58,613 nucleotides of DNA from Streptomycetaceae bacterium (GCA_027490815.1 JAIXXJ010000015.1:1-58613), one strand, 5' to 3'; counted from the stretch's first letter, positions 30,080 to 39,257 are shown. A program made the numbers and translations. The notes: generated by a model not told the origin, from the letters alone.

Positions 30080-31210
30080 TTAGGAGGCGTAACGCATTGG
30101 CATAAGGAGATATCGATAGTTCTCGATCAACCCGCCATCTTTATCGTTTTTACCCATTAGGATTGCTGGTTTGTTTGAACCAGTAAATGAAATCTGCACA
30201 AACTTCGTGCCCACCGCTGTTAAACCGTCTGCAAGAAATGTTGGGTTAAATGCAATTGAGATTGGCTCACCTGTTAACAAAATATCTATTGCCTCTGTTG
30301 CTTGAGCTTCTTCTCCCGCGCCAGCTTCTAAAGACAAAATATTGTTGCTGAAATCAAGGCGTAGTGGGACGGTTTTGTCGGTAACTAAAGCCACTCTTCG
30401 AACTGAGTCTAAAAGTGTGGCTACTTCAACAATGGCGGTTGTTGTGATCTCTTGTGGGAGTAAGTGGCGGTATGGGGGAAATGTTCCATCTAACATTCTA
30501 GATGTCATGGTTTTTCCATCTCCAGCAAATCCTGTTAAGCGATCGTTACTTGTAGTTGGTGCAAAAGAGAGTGAAACATCTTTAGAGCCAGTTAATGATT
30601 TGGCCGCATCGGCAATTGTGCGAGCACGCAACAACGCTGTGGTTGATGTGTTTGGGGCTGTTGGTTGCCATTGGATTTCCCGAACGGCTAATCGGTATCT
30701 ATCTGTTGCAGCAAAAGTCATTGTCTCTTCATTAATCTCTACGTGAACACCGGTTAATGTTGGTAGTGAGTCATCGCGGCCAGCTGCAACTGCAACTTGG
30801 GCCACAGCGGTTGCAAAAATATCACTTGCAACAACACCAGTGGTGTCAGGCAATAAAGGAAGGTTTGGGTACTCATCTATAGATAACGTTGGAAGAGTAA
30901 ATTTTGAACTTCCGCTTGTTACTAAAACTCGAGATCCTTCTAGTGTAAAAGTTATTGGTTTGTTTGGAAGCGACCGTGAAATCTCAGCAAGAAGTTTTCC
31001 AGGAACTAAAACTTTTCCTGGAGTTTTAATCTCGGCTGTAAAATGTGCTTTGCTTGCTGTCTCTAAATCTGATGCTGACAACAAAACATCACTGCCGGTT
31101 GCATCTATAACGATTCCAAGTAGCTCGGTTTTTATTGGTCGGGTGGACAATGAACGCGAGACCCAATTAACTCCATCGGTTAATGCAGATTGCTCAACTA
31201 TAAATTTCAT
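30080..31210 (-). CDS. dnaN: DNA polymerase III beta subunit (sliding clamp)
   Basis: 376 aa, three topologically similar clamp domains; conserved pieces include ILSASDLE-like LLSASDLETAS, FAATDRYRLAVRE in domain 2 and the C-terminal YLLMPMR that forms part of the partner-binding cleft. ATG start. A 332-bp origin-containing gap separates it from dnaA. Confidence 0.97.
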   Translation of the reverse strand: MKFIVEQSALTDGVNWVSRSLSTRPIKTELLGIVIDATGSDVLLSASDLETASKAHFTAEIKTPGKVLVPGKLLAEISRSLPNKPITFTLEGSRVLVTSGSSKFTLPTLSIDEYPNLPLLPDTTGVVASDIFATAVAQVAVAAGRDDSLPTLTGVHVEINEETMTFAATDRYRLAVREIQWQPTAPNTSTTALLRARTIADAAKSLTGSKDVSLSFAPTTSNDRLTGFAGDGKTMTSRMLDGTFPPYRHLLPQEITTTAIVEVATLLDSVRRVALVTDKTVPLRLDFSNNILSLEAGAGEEAQATEAIDILLTGEPISIAFNPTFLADGLTAVGTKFVQISFTGSNKPAILMGKNDKDGGLIENYRYLLMPMRYAS

Positions 31211-31542
31211 CTTTACCCTCTAATCTTTTGAAGTGTGGAGAAGTTATTCGCGTAACTAGATCTATGTATATACAGGTAGTCGTAGTAACTAGAAAGGTTT
31301 GCTGTGGGTAAGAAATAAAACCCCAGTTCAAAACGGTGATTTGCTTTGTATAAACTGTGCACAACCCTTTGGATAAAAGGTTTTAAAAATATAAACAGTT
31401 GTGTTTTCATCATCTCCACCCCCACCCTTTCTTGTTCTAACCGAGGTTATCCACGATTAAGGCCTATTTCTCCACAGTTATCCACAACTTGTCCCCAACT
31501 GGGGGTAAAGAGTGGCAATGCGGACATTTCGTGCAATTACGA
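31211..31542. other. oriC: oriC candidate, dnaN-dnaA intergenic region
   Basis: 332 bp without a gene. It contains DnaA boxes TTACCCACA (minus, 31303-31311), TTGTGCACA (minus, 31356-31364), TTATCCAAA (minus, 31368-31376), TTATCCACG (31447-31455), TTCTCCACA (31468-31476, one mismatch) and TTATCCACA (31478-31486). The two at 31356 and 31368 are 12 bp apart start to start. An AT-rich stretch at about 31372-31405 beside the TTATCCAAA box is a candidate unwinding element. Position between dnaA and dnaN and the box density support an origin; the exact start site is not visible. Confidence 0.7.
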
Positions 31543-32952
31543 CTATCTGACCTGCTGTTTAATCCTGGTGGTGAGCTCGTTGACCTGATTGTAGATCGAA
31601 CGACGCTCAGCCATCAGTTGACGGATTTTTCTATCGGCGTGCATAACCGTTGTGTGGTCACGCCCCCCAAATGTTTGGCCAATCTTTGGTAGTGAAAGCT
31701 CTGTTAGCTCGCGACACAAATACATAGCGATCTGTCGGGCATTTACTAAAACCCGAGAGCGAGAAGTGCCACAAAGGTCATCAATAGTAAGACTGAAGTA
31801 GGCCGCTGTTTGAGCCATGATTGTTGCACCTGTTATTTCAGGGTTAGTTTCATTAGGAATCAAATCCTTTAAAACAATCTCAGCCAACGACAAGTCAACA
31901 CTTTGACGGTTAAGGGATGCAAAAGCAGTTACACGGATTAACGCACCTTCAAGCTCGCGGATATTTGTTGAAATCTTACTAGCAATAAATTCAAGAACAT
32001 CATCAGGTGCATTTAATTTATCTTGAGCAGCTTTTTTACGAAGGATTGCAATACGCGTCTCCAACTCAGGAGGTTGAATATCAGTAATTAAACCCCACTC
32101 AAAACGTGAACGTAGTCGATCTTCCAAAGTTGTTAATTGTTTAGGCGGGCGGTCACTTGAAATAACTATTTGTTTATTTGCGTTATACAAAGTGTTGAAA
32201 GTGTGGAAGAACTCTTCCTGGGTTCGCTCTTTGTTTTCTAAAAACTGAATGTCATCAACAAGTAAGATATCTAAATCTCTATAACGGCGTTGAAACGCAG
32301 AGGCTTTATCGTCCCGAATAGAGTTAATAAAGTCATTTGTGAACTCTTCAGAAGAAACATATTTAACACGTACATTTCCATACAATTCTTGAGCATAAGC
32401 ACCAATTGCATGCAATAAGTGAGTCTTACCTAACCCTGACTCACCATAAATAAACAGTGGGTTGTATGCCTTTGCAGGCGCTTCAGCCACAGCTACTGCG
32501 GCGGCATGAGCAAAACGATTAGATGCACCAATAACAAAAGTTTCAAAAATATAGCGAGGATTTAAAGTTGACGTGTCGGCAGATTTAGAAACGGGAACAT
32601 CATCTCGACCTGTTCCAGATTTAGGGGCAACAAACTCAACTTCAACATCAGTTTGAGAAGGTGTAACAACTTCTAAAGTTTCATCGACCGTCACTGCAAT
32701 ATTTGTTTTCTCACCAAGTTCGGCTGTTAGGACATCACTAACAACAGAGCGCAAACGACTCTCAAGAACATCTTTTGCAAAAAGATTGGGCGCTGCCACC
32801 AATAAAGTTATCTGATCATCGTTGTGAAGTAGACCTAAGGGTTTGGTTAGTTGTAAGAAAGCTTTGTGTTGGGGAGCATCGGCGGCAACCACTTCGATTA
32901 CTCGGCCCCAAAGGGTGGTTAACTCAACTTCTGCACCCTTTGAAACAATCAC
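31543..32952 (-). CDS. dnaA: Chromosomal replication initiator protein DnaA
   Basis: 469 aa. Domain I is at residues 1 to about 85, a short linker domain II follows, then the AAA+ domain with Walker [14 protein letters not shown] and Walker [11 protein letters not shown], and the C-terminal DNA-binding domain with the signature [15 protein letters not shown] start with AAGGGG 6 nt upstream. DnaA boxes flank it on both sides (31303-31486 and 32968-33153), consistent with autoregulation. Confidence 0.98.
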   Translation of the reverse strand: MIVSKGAEVELTTLWGRVIEVVAADAPQHKAFLQLTKPLGLLHNDDQITLLVAAPNLFAKDVLESRLRSVVSDVLTAELGEKTNIAVTVDETLEVVTPSQTDVEVEFVAPKSGTGRDDVPVSKSADTSTLNPRYIFETFVIGASNRFAHAAAVAVAEAPAKAYNPLFIYGESGLGKTHLLHAIGAYAQELYGNVRVKYVSSEEFTNDFINSIRDDKASAFQRRYRDLDILLVDDIQFLENKERTQEEFFHTFNTLYNANKQIVISSDRPPKQLTTLEDRLRSRFEWGLITDIQPPELETRIAILRKKAAQDKLNAPDDVLEFIASKISTNIRELEGALIRVTAFASLNRQSVDLSLAEIVLKDLIPNETNPEITGATIMAQTAAYFSLTIDDLCGTSRSRVLVNARQIAMYLCRELTELSLPKIGQTFGGRDHTTVMHADRKIRQLMAERRSIYNQVNELTTRIKQQVR

Positions 32953-33226
32953 TTAAGCCCCTTTTCGTTATCCACATAGTTATCCACAGCCTGTGGTCTA
33001 AACCCCAGGTTGAGCCCTATAAAACCCTCCAAAACCCAATTTCCTGTGGAGGGGGAGTGAAAAGTAGAGCGGATCGGCAAAAAAAGCAACTGGTTATCCA
33101 CAATATTTATCACGCTCACAGGCCGAAAGCTCCATTTGACCGGCTTATCCCCAGACCTCTACCGTTATCTCCTTGCTTCCCCCGTATTTCTGGCCCGCAG
33201 TAGAAGTTCATTATTAGGAGTTTTAA
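32953..33226. other. dnaA-rpmH intergenic region with DnaA boxes
   Basis: 274 bp between divergent dnaA and rpmH. It has perfect DnaA boxes TTATCCACA at 32968-32976, 32980-32988 and 33094-33102, and TTATCCCCA at 33145-33153. The first two are exactly 12 bp apart start to start with only TAG between. The pair sits directly upstream of the dnaA start, the likely autoregulation site. It may be the second half of a bipartite origin. Confidence 0.65.
33136..33165 (+). promoter_or_regulatory. Candidate rpmH promoter overlapping a DnaA box
   Basis: TTGACC (33136-33141) and TACCGT (33160-33165) are separated by 18 bp, matching -35 TTGACA and the actinobacterial -10 pattern TAnnnT. The spacer contains the DnaA box TTATCCCCA (33145-33153), so DnaA binding should interfere with this promoter. 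Assigned by eye. Confidence 0.35.
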
Positions 33227-33364
33227 ATGACTAAACGCACCTTCCAACCAAACACGCGCCGCCGTGCCAAGAAGCATGGTTTCCGTGCCCGCATGGCTAC
33301 ACGCGCAGGCCGCGCAATCCTTTCTGCTCGTCGTGGCAAAGGCCGCGAAAAGCTTTCTGCATAA
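33227..33364 (+). CDS. rpmH: Ribosomal protein L34
   Basis: 45 aa, too short for many gene callers. It starts [15 protein letters not shown] and ends [10 protein letters not shown], the invariant L34 sequence. ATG at 33227 with TTAGGAG 7-8 nt upstream. It leads the rpmH-rnpA-yidD-yidC-jag-rsmG-parAB run and is divergent from dnaA, the universal arrangement. Confidence 0.98.
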   Translation: MTKRTFQPNTRRRAKKHGFRARMATRAGRAILSARRGKGREKLSA

Positions 33365-33382
33365 AGATTTAAAACGATACCC

Positions 33383-33781
33383 GTGCTTGCAAAAACTGCA
33401 CGATTAACCGAAAGCGGCGATTTTGCCCGCGCAACAAAATCTGGTCTTAGGTATTCGACCACTCATTTTGTCGGTTACTTGTACCCCACTGGTCAAAAAG
33501 AGCCTGCACGCGCAGGATTAATAATTAGCAAAAACGTGGGTGGATCTGTCACGCGCCACCGCATTGCTAGACAAATCCGCCATGTGTTGCGCGAGACATA
33601 TTCACAACTTCCAGAAGGCAGCCTTTTTGTTGTTAGGGCGCTACATAATCCTCAAACACCAAATAACACCAAACAAGTGCGCAATAGCCAAGAACTCCAA
33701 ACAGTGGATTTAGCCAGTGAAGTTAAAAAGATTGTGACCCAAGTTGTTAAAAAGCTTCAAGACAAAGCAGAACAAAAATGA
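33383..33781 (+). CDS. rnpA: Ribonuclease P protein component
   Basis: 132 aa basic protein. It has ESGDFARATKSG, LIISKNVGGSVTRHRIARQIR (the RNR-like RNA-binding motif) and the ALHNPQ end seen in actinobacterial RnpA. GTG start at 33383. The C-terminus is extended by about 40 polar residues. It overlaps yidD by 4 bp. It binds the RNase P RNA and helps mature tRNA 5' ends. Confidence 0.94.
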   Translation: MLAKTARLTESGDFARATKSGLRYSTTHFVGYLYPTGQKEPARAGLIISKNVGGSVTRHRIARQIRHVLRETYSQLPEGSLFVVRALHNPQTPNNTKQVRNSQELQTVDLASEVKKIVTQVVKKLQDKAEQK

Positions 33782-34020
33782 AACTGATTTTAATTACACC
33801 AATCAAAATCTATCAAAAATGGATCTCTCCAATGTTTGCACCCCGTTGTAAATATTACCCATCATGTTCTTCATATGCGGTCACTGCAATTGAAAACTAC
33901 GGGATAAAAGGAGTTGCCATGGCAACTTGGCGATTAGTGCGCTGCAACCCATGGTCACATGGAGGGGTCGATTATGTTCTAGTAAACGAGAAGAAAGAAA
34001 AGGTAACCGTAAATGGATAG
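33778..34020 (+). CDS. yidD: Membrane protein insertion efficiency factor YidD
   Basis: 80 aa. Conserved features are YQKWISPMFAPRCKYYPSCSSYAVTAIE, with three Cys, and RLVRCNPWSHGGVDYV. It helps YidC-dependent insertion. It overlaps rnpA (4 bp) and yidC (8 bp). Confidence 0.96.
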   Translation: MKLILITPIKIYQKWISPMFAPRCKYYPSCSSYAVTAIENYGIKGVAMATWRLVRCNPWSHGGVDYVLVNEKKEKVTVNG

Positions 34021-34927
34021 CATCCTAAAACCCTTATATATAGCGGTTTCTTGGGTAATTGTAGGAATCCACGATCTTCTCTCGCCAATTTTTGGATCAA
34101 GCAGCGGGGTAACCTGGTCTCTATCAATCATCGGCCTTGTAATCATTATTCGTATTATTTTGATTCCACTTTTCGTTAAGCAGATTAAAAGCCAGCGAGC
34201 ATTAACAGCCCTTCAACCCCATATGAAGGAGATTCAAAAGAAGTACAAAGATGACCGCCAAAAGCAGTCAGAAGAGATGATGAAGCTCTACAAAGAGCAC
34301 AAAACAAACCCTCTTGCCTCATGTTTTCCAATACTTGCACAAGCACCAATTTTCTTTGCGCTATTTACCGTTCTCAATGGAATTGGTAAAAACCCACCAG
34401 TAAGACATGGTGTTTTCACTCAAGAAGATGTCGTTAACGCAGCGCAAGCAAAGTTCTTTGGCGCCCCCATCTCACAAACCTTTTTAAGCTCTGACATAAC
34501 AACAGTAAAACTAGTCACGATTGTTTTGATCGCCTTTATGTCCTTAACAACCTTCACAACACAGCGCCAGTTGATGACTAAAGGCATGCCAAAGATGGAC
34601 TCATCAAATAACATGATGTTGCAACAACAAAAAATTATGTTGTATGCATTTCCGGTTATTTTTGCGATCACAGGTGTTAACTTTCCAATCGGTGTTTTGA
34701 TCTACTGGTCAACAACAAACCTTTGGACATGGGGACAACAGTTCTATGTGATTAAAAGAAACCCAACGCCTGGTTCGCCGGCATATGAAGAGTTACACAA
34801 AAAAAGAAACAAGAAAAATGGAATCACTGAAGAGACCAGTGGTGATGTTCAAACAGAAGATGAAATTAAAGGTCAACGCCAACAACCAAAAAACAATAAA
34901 AAGAAAAAGAAGAAAAAGAGAGATTAG
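34013..34927 (+). CDS. yidC: Membrane protein insertase YidC/Oxa1
   Basis: 304 aa, five membrane segments, Gram-positive type without the large periplasmic domain. The conserved Arg for the hydrophilic groove is in VIIIRIILIPLF, followed by the coiled-coil loop ALQPHMKEIQKKYKDDRQKQ. A Lys-rich C-terminal tail of about 50 residues (KNNKKKKKKKR) should contact the ribosome. Its start lies inside yidD. Confidence 0.96.
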   Translation: MDSILKPLYIAVSWVIVGIHDLLSPIFGSSSGVTWSLSIIGLVIIIRIILIPLFVKQIKSQRALTALQPHMKEIQKKYKDDRQKQSEEMMKLYKEHKTNPLASCFPILAQAPIFFALFTVLNGIGKNPPVRHGVFTQEDVVNAAQAKFFGAPISQTFLSSDITTVKLVTIVLIAFMSLTTFTTQRQLMTKGMPKMDSSNNMMLQQQKIMLYAFPVIFAITGVNFPIGVLIYWSTTNLWTWGQQFYVIKRNPTPGSPAYEELHKKRNKKNGITEETSGDVQTEDEIKGQRQQPKNNKKKKKKKRD

Positions 34928-34999
34928 AGAAAAAAGAAACCACCTTCTTAAATCAGACAATTAGTATTAATTCACCTCAAACCCGACAAAGGGGGCATA

Positions 35000-35563
35000 A
35001 TGCCAAAGAAGAAAAATGAAGATGTAGTTGAAGAGAATGTTGCAGAAGAGAGCACAAAAAAAGCAACTGAATCTGGCAAAGACAGTGATTTAAAAGCACC
35101 AAAAACAGCTGCCAAGTTAGAAGAGGAAGGCGATATCGCCGCCGACTACCTAGAAGCCTTACTGGACATCGCCGACCTTGATGGCGATATCGATATAGAT
35201 GTTGAGAACGGCCGAGCCGCCCTAGCAATCGTTGGGGGAAAGCTCAGCCACCTAGTTGGCCGCGATGGCGAGGTCTTGGACTCTATTCAAGAGCTAACCC
35301 GCCTTGCTGTTCAGACATCAACAGGGGACCGAAGCCGCCTAATGCTCGACATAGACAACTTCCGGGCCAATCGACGCACAGAACTAACAGCTCTTGCCAA
35401 GGAGATGGCAGAAGAGGCAAAAACCACTGGGGGCTCAATCAAACTGAAGCCAATGAACGCCTTTGAGCGCAAAATCATCCACGACACAATCCAAGATCTA
35501 GGGCTAACCAGTGAATCAGATGGAGAAGACCCAAACCGATTCGTTGTTATCTATCCTGCCTAA
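35000..35563 (+). CDS. jag: RNA-binding protein Jag/KhpB (KH-R3H)
   Basis: 187 aa. An acidic, low-complexity N-terminus of about 45 residues replaces the Jag_N domain. A KH domain follows with the GRDGE loop (LVGRDGEVLD), then R3H with the RRTELTALAKEMAEEA helix and ERKIIHD. AAAGGGGG lies 4 nt before the ATG. It sits after yidC, as usual, and probably binds small RNAs and mRNAs and influences cell elongation. Confidence 0.93.
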   Translation: MPKKKNEDVVEENVAEESTKKATESGKDSDLKAPKTAAKLEEEGDIAADYLEALLDIADLDGDIDIDVENGRAALAIVGGKLSHLVGRDGEVLDSIQELTRLAVQTSTGDRSRLMLDIDNFRANRRTELTALAKEMAEEAKTTGGSIKLKPMNAFERKIIHDTIQDLGLTSESDGEDPNRFVVIYPA

Positions 35564-35582
35564 ATAATTGGAGAAGACCCCA

Positions 35583-36215
35583 TTGGAGAGGAGCCCTGAG
35601 GAGAGCGCCTCGGAGGTTTCACGTGAAACCCTCATCTCTAGGTATTTTCCGGAGGACAAGAGCATCCGCGCCTACGCCGAATTCCTGAAAACCCAGGGAA
35701 TTGAGCGTGGTTTGATCGGCCCACGCGAGGCCGAGCGCATCTGGGAACGCCACATCTTCAACTGCCTGCCTATAACTAGGCTCCTAACAAAAGGAGCCAC
35801 CGTCTTTGATATTGGCTCGGGGGCTGGCCTTCCAGGCATCGTAATCGCCCTTGCCAGACCCGATCTAACCGTTGTCCTCATCGAACCTCTGGAGCGCCGG
35901 GTGGAGTTCCTCCAAGAAGCAGTCAAAACCCTGGCCGAAACAGAGGGGCAAACCCCACTGCAGATCCAAGTCGTTCGAGGTCGCGCCCAGGACGTGAAAA
36001 CCACTGCCGATTACGTGACCGCCAGAGCAGTTGCCCCTTTGGAAAAACTCAAGAAGATCAGCTGGCACCTACTCAAGGTCAACGGCTCTTTGTTGGCCAT
36101 GAAGGGCGAAAAAGCTCAGGAAGAGATGTTGACGGTGCCCAAATCCATCCTCCATGAACTCAATCTTGAAGGAATCGAGCTTGGTCGCATAGTTGAGATC
36201 AAAAAAGGTGCTTAA
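35583..36215 (+). CDS. rsmG: 16S rRNA (guanine-527-N7)-methyltransferase RsmG
   Basis: About 210 aa SAM-dependent methyltransferase. The SAM site is FDIGSGAGLPGIVIALARPD, followed by LIEPLERRVEFLQ and RGRAQD. Start is uncertain: a TTG at 35583 with GGAGAAG 6 nt upstream is preferred; a TTG at 35568 has no ribosome site. The 5' end contains a parS palindrome that encodes VSRET. Known gidB gene of the origin region. Confidence 0.94.
   Translation: MERSPEESASEVSRETLISRYFPEDKSIRAYAEFLKTQGIERGLIGPREAERIWERHIFNCLPITRLLTKGATVFDIGSGAGLPGIVIALARPDLTVVLIEPLERRVEFLQEAVKTLAETEGQTPLQIQVVRGRAQDVKTTADYVTARAVAPLEKLKKISWHLLKVNGSLLAMKGEKAQEEMLTVPKSILHELNLEGIELGRIVEIKKGA
35615..35630. promoter_or_regulatory. 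parS: parS centromere site inside rsmG
   Basis: Perfect 16-bp palindrome GGTTTCACGTGAAACC, matching the bacterial parS consensus (core GTTTCACGTGAAAC). It lies in the rsmG coding sequence 0.6 kb from parA, and should be the loading site for the ParB encoded at 37132. Confidence 0.93.
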
Positions 36216-36223
36216 CTACCCGC

Positions 36224-37132
36224 GTGGATGATTCACGTGAAACAAAGAAGGTCGTCGGAACTCGCCGGCTAAAAGAGCCCATGCCAAAACCGGCCGCCCT
36301 TCGAATCTTGACCGTCGCCAATCAAAAAGGCGGAGTCGGCAAAACAACTACAACGGTCAACCTGGCCGCAGCCCTATCTATGGGTGGATTAAATGTCGTT
36401 GTCATTGACCTGGACCCACAAGGAAATGCATCCACAGCACTAGGTGTTGAACACATTGACAATCCAGGAATTTATGAAGTTTTAATGGGGCAGTCCACCA
36501 TTGCTCAAGTGGCGCAGAAAGTCTCTGGCTTTCCATCACTTGAATGCATCTCTTCAAACACATCTCTTGCACAAGCTGAAATCGAACTCGTACCAATGGT
36601 CGCCAGAGAGATGCGATTAAAAGAGGCGATTGAAACTTTAATTGCAGATCGCGCCGCACAATCACTAAGCATCGATTACATTTTTATCGATTGCCCACCA
36701 TCACTTGGTTTGCTAACGATTAACGCATTTACTGCAGCCAAAGAAGTTTTAATTCCTATTCAATGCGAGTACTACTCATTAGAAGGTCTTTCACAACTTT
36801 TAAAAACATTTGAACTAGTCAAAAAGCGACTTAACCCAACTTTAAAATTATCAACATTTGTTTTAACAATGTATAACAACACTAATCTTGCAAATGATGT
36901 TGCAAACGAAATTCGCAAACACTATCCAAACGAACTCATTGATATTCCTATTCCTCGCACCGTTAGAGTTTCAGAGGCGCCAGGATTTAAACAAACTGTT
37001 ATGACATATGATCCACTTTCACCAGGCGCCATTGCTTATATGTCAGTTGCTCGCGAGCTGGCAGAGCGCGGTAAACCTTTTGATTCTAATGTTGTATCAA
37101 TCAATTACAAACGCGAAGGTGAGATCGCATAA
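36224..37132 (+). CDS. parA: Chromosome partitioning ATPase ParA
   Basis: 302 aa deviant Walker ATPase. NQKGGVGKTTTTVNLAA (about residues 34-50) is Walker A with the signature lysine, VVIDLDPQGNAS follows, and FIDCPPSLGLLT is Walker B. The GTG start at 36224 gives an N-terminus reading DDSRET, encoded by a parS site; an ATG at 36281 is an alternative. It overlaps parB by one base. ParA gradients move ParB-parS complexes to the poles. Confidence 0.96.
   Translation: MDDSRETKKVVGTRRLKEPMPKPAALRILTVANQKGGVGKTTTTVNLAAALSMGGLNVVVIDLDPQGNASTALGVEHIDNPGIYEVLMGQSTIAQVAQKVSGFPSLECISSNTSLAQAEIELVPMVAREMRLKEAIETLIADRAAQSLSIDYIFIDCPPSLGLLTINAFTAAKEVLIPIQCEYYSLEGLSQLLKTFELVKKRLNPTLKLSTFVLTMYNNTNLANDVANEIRKHYPNELIDIPIPRTVRVSEAPGFKQTVMTYDPLSPGAIAYMSVARELAERGKPFDSNVVSINYKREGEIA
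36229..36244. promoter_or_regulatory. parS: parS site at the parA 5' end
   Basis: TGATTCACGTGAAACA matches the parS consensus TGTTTCACGTGAAACA at 15 of 16 positions. It covers parA codons 2-7 if the GTG at 36224 is the start, and lies 614 bp from the other parS. Confidence 0.9.
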
Positions 37133-37995
37133 TGGCCAGACGCGGCGGACTTGGTACAAATCTGGATGCTCTTATTCCAACATCCTTAACTGTTGAAGGA
37201 AAAGAAGTGGGTCAACAAAACGAAGTTGATATCGCATCTATTTCGCCGAATCCAAGACAACCCAGAACACATTTTGATCCAACAGCGCTCGATGAACTTA
37301 TTGCATCAATTAAAGAGATCGGTATTTTGCAACCACCTGTTGTTAGACAAGTAAGTCCAGGTTCATATGAGTTAATTATGGGAGAGCGGCGCTTTCGCGC
37401 AGCAAAAGCTGCTGGACTAAAAACAATTCCAGTAATTATTCGACAGACTCCCGACAATGAACTTCTTCGAGAAGCACTGATTGAAAATATTCACCGCAGC
37501 CAACTCAATGCTTTAGAAGAGGCGGCAGCGTATTCACAACTACTTACTGACTTTAATTGCACGCACGATGAGTTAGCAATCAAACTTGGCCGCTCTCGCC
37601 CACTCATTTCAAACACAATTCGTTTAATGAACTTGCCAACTTCTGTTCAACAAAAACTTGTAAGCGGGCAAATTACGGCAGGTCATGCACGTGCACTTTT
37701 AGGATTAAACAGCGCCACCGCAATTGAAAAACTGGCAACACGCATCACAACAGAAGGTCTTTCTGTGCGCGCCACCGAACAAATCATTGCCCAAGGCGCA
37801 CCATCGAAACCTGGCGCAAAGAAGCCAAAATCAACCAAATCTAGCTCTGCTGAACTACATGAGATCGCAGAGAGAATCGGTGATGTTTTAGATACCAGAG
37901 TGACTATTCAAGGCAGCGTTCAAAAGGGAACAATTGTTATTGAGTTTGCTGGAGTAGAAGACTTTAAGCGAATTACAAAAGCTTTAGAAAATTAA
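37132..37995 (+). CDS. parB: Chromosome partitioning protein ParB
   Basis: 287 aa CTPase/DNA-binding protein. N-terminus RRGGLGTNLDALIPT binds ParA; ISPNPRQPR and GERRFRAAKAAG (box II, CTP/phosphate) and ENIHRSQLNALEEA follow; the HTH is around KLGRSRPLISNTIRLMNLP; the C-terminal dimerisation domain ends the protein. It binds the two parS sites and spreads. Its stop overlaps by 4 bp the convergent aminotransferase. Confidence 0.97.
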   Translation: MARRGGLGTNLDALIPTSLTVEGKEVGQQNEVDIASISPNPRQPRTHFDPTALDELIASIKEIGILQPPVVRQVSPGSYELIMGERRFRAAKAAGLKTIPVIIRQTPDNELLREALIENIHRSQLNALEEAAAYSQLLTDFNCTHDELAIKLGRSRPLISNTIRLMNLPTSVQQKLVSGQITAGHARALLGLNSATAIEKLATRITTEGLSVRATEQIIAQGAPSKPGAKKPKSTKSSSAELHEIAERIGDVLDTRVTIQGSVQKGTIVIEFAGVEDFKRITKALEN

Positions 37996-39257
37996 CCCTT
38001 TAACTCTTTACCGCCAAGTTTTGTCATCTCTTGCTTAATTACTCCACCTAAAGCTTTAACACCTTCACGAATACGTTCTGGAGTTGGATAGCAGTAAGCC
38101 AAACGTAGTGACCAAGAACCAAAACCATCGGCATAAAAGGCAGTACCTGGAACATAGGCAACCTTTGCAACAATCGCTTTAGGCATTAAAGCCTTTGTAT
38201 CGATTCCATTAGGCAAAGTAACCCACACATAAAAACCGCCGCCTGGCTTTGTCCACTTTGCAGTAGCTGGGAAATATTCATCAAGTGATTCCAGCATCAC
38301 ATCACGACGGAGTTTATAGAGATCACAAAATGATGCGATCTGATCACGCCAAGGCTGATTGGCCAAATAGTTAGAAATTGTTAACTGCGTAAAGTTTGAA
38401 GGACACAAAATAGATGACTCACTTGCAATCACCATTTTTTCCTTCAAGGAAGGCGGCATGAGCGCCCAGCCCACTCGAAGCCCTGGAGCAATTGTCTTTG
38501 AAAAAGAACCTAAGTAAATAACGTTTTCTGAATCCTCTGCGCGCATTGCATTTGGTGATGGTTGATCAAACCCCAACAGACCATACGGATTATCTTCAAC
38601 AACAAAAATGCCCGCATCGCGGCAGATTGTCAGAATCTCAGTTCGTCTAGATGAGGGAAGTAAAACACCACTTGGGTTTTGATAGTTAGGAATCGTGTAT
38701 AAAAACTTAATCTTTCGCCCAGCTGCGCGAACTGTTTTTATCGCATCTGCAAGTGCCGATGGAACCAAACCATTGTCATCTGTCTCTATGTGAACAACTG
38801 ATGCCTCATATTGATGAAATGTTCCAAGTGCACCAACGTATGAAGGTGCTTCAGCCAAAACGACATCTTGTGGATCTAAAAAGATTCTAGAAATTAAATC
38901 TAAAGCCTGTTGTGATCCTGTAGTTACTAAAACATCATCGGGGTTTGCACGGATGCCTTCTAGCGCCATAACTTCACAGATCTGTTCGCGAAGTTTTGGA
39001 TGGCCCTGGCCGTTTCCATACTGCAACGCCTCTTGCCCGTTTTCGCGAATCAAGTTTTGAACAACATCGGCCATCATGTCCATTGGCAATGCAGAAAGAT
39101 TTGGCATTCCACCAGCTAAGGAAACAATCTCTGGTCTAGATGCAACGGCAAAGAGTGAACGAATCTCACTTGGCTTCATATGGGCTGCGCGGCTTGCATA
39201 GCGCTGCTCCAGGTTTTGAGGCGCGCCCGTTGAAAAGCGCTGCGTTATCTCCGACAT
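37992..39257 (-). CDS. PLP-dependent aminotransferase (class I/II, LysN/MocR-like)
   Basis: 421 aa. It has SLAGGMPNLSALP, YGNGQGHPKLREQI, TTGSQQALDLISRI, the Asn/Asp region FVVEDNPYGLLGF and the PLP lysine in YLGSFSKTIAPGLRVGW. The sequence resembles the family of 2-aminoadipate and aromatic or branched-chain aminotransferases, without the HTH domain of MocR regulators. The amino acid is not readable. It is the tail-to-tail neighbour of parB. Confidence 0.85.
   Translation of the reverse strand: MSEITQRFSTGAPQNLEQRYASRAAHMKPSEIRSLFAVASRPEIVSLAGGMPNLSALPMDMMADVVQNLIRENGQEALQYGNGQGHPKLREQICEVMALEGIRANPDDVLVTTGSQQALDLISRIFLDPQDVVLAEAPSYVGALGTFHQYEASVVHIETDDNGLVPSALADAIKTVRAAGRKIKFLYTIPNYQNPSGVLLPSSRRTEILTICRDAGIFVVEDNPYGLLGFDQPSPNAMRAEDSENVIYLGSFSKTIAPGLRVGWALMPPSLKEKMVIASESSILCPSNFTQLTISNYLANQPWRDQIASFCDLYKLRRDVMLESLDEYFPATAKWTKPGGGFYVWVTLPNGIDTKALMPKAIVAKVAYVPGTAFYADGFGSWSLRLAYCYPTPERIREGVKALGGVIKQEMTKLGGKELKG

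Noticed and set aside
31275-31292. TAG-rich stretch (TAG TCG TAG TAA CTAG) that recalls a DnaA-trio
   Set aside because: The nearest DnaA box (31303) is on the wrong side and strand for a box-trio-unwinding order, and the triplets are irregular.
31346-31588. 80-codon plus-strand open frame in the origin region
   Set aside because: It runs through DnaA boxes and into the dnaA 3' end, has no ribosome site and no family resemblance.
32775-33203. 142-codon plus-strand open frame over the dnaA start and dnaA-rpmH gap
   Set aside because: Antisense to dnaA, low-complexity composition, and it covers DnaA boxes and the rpmH promoter.
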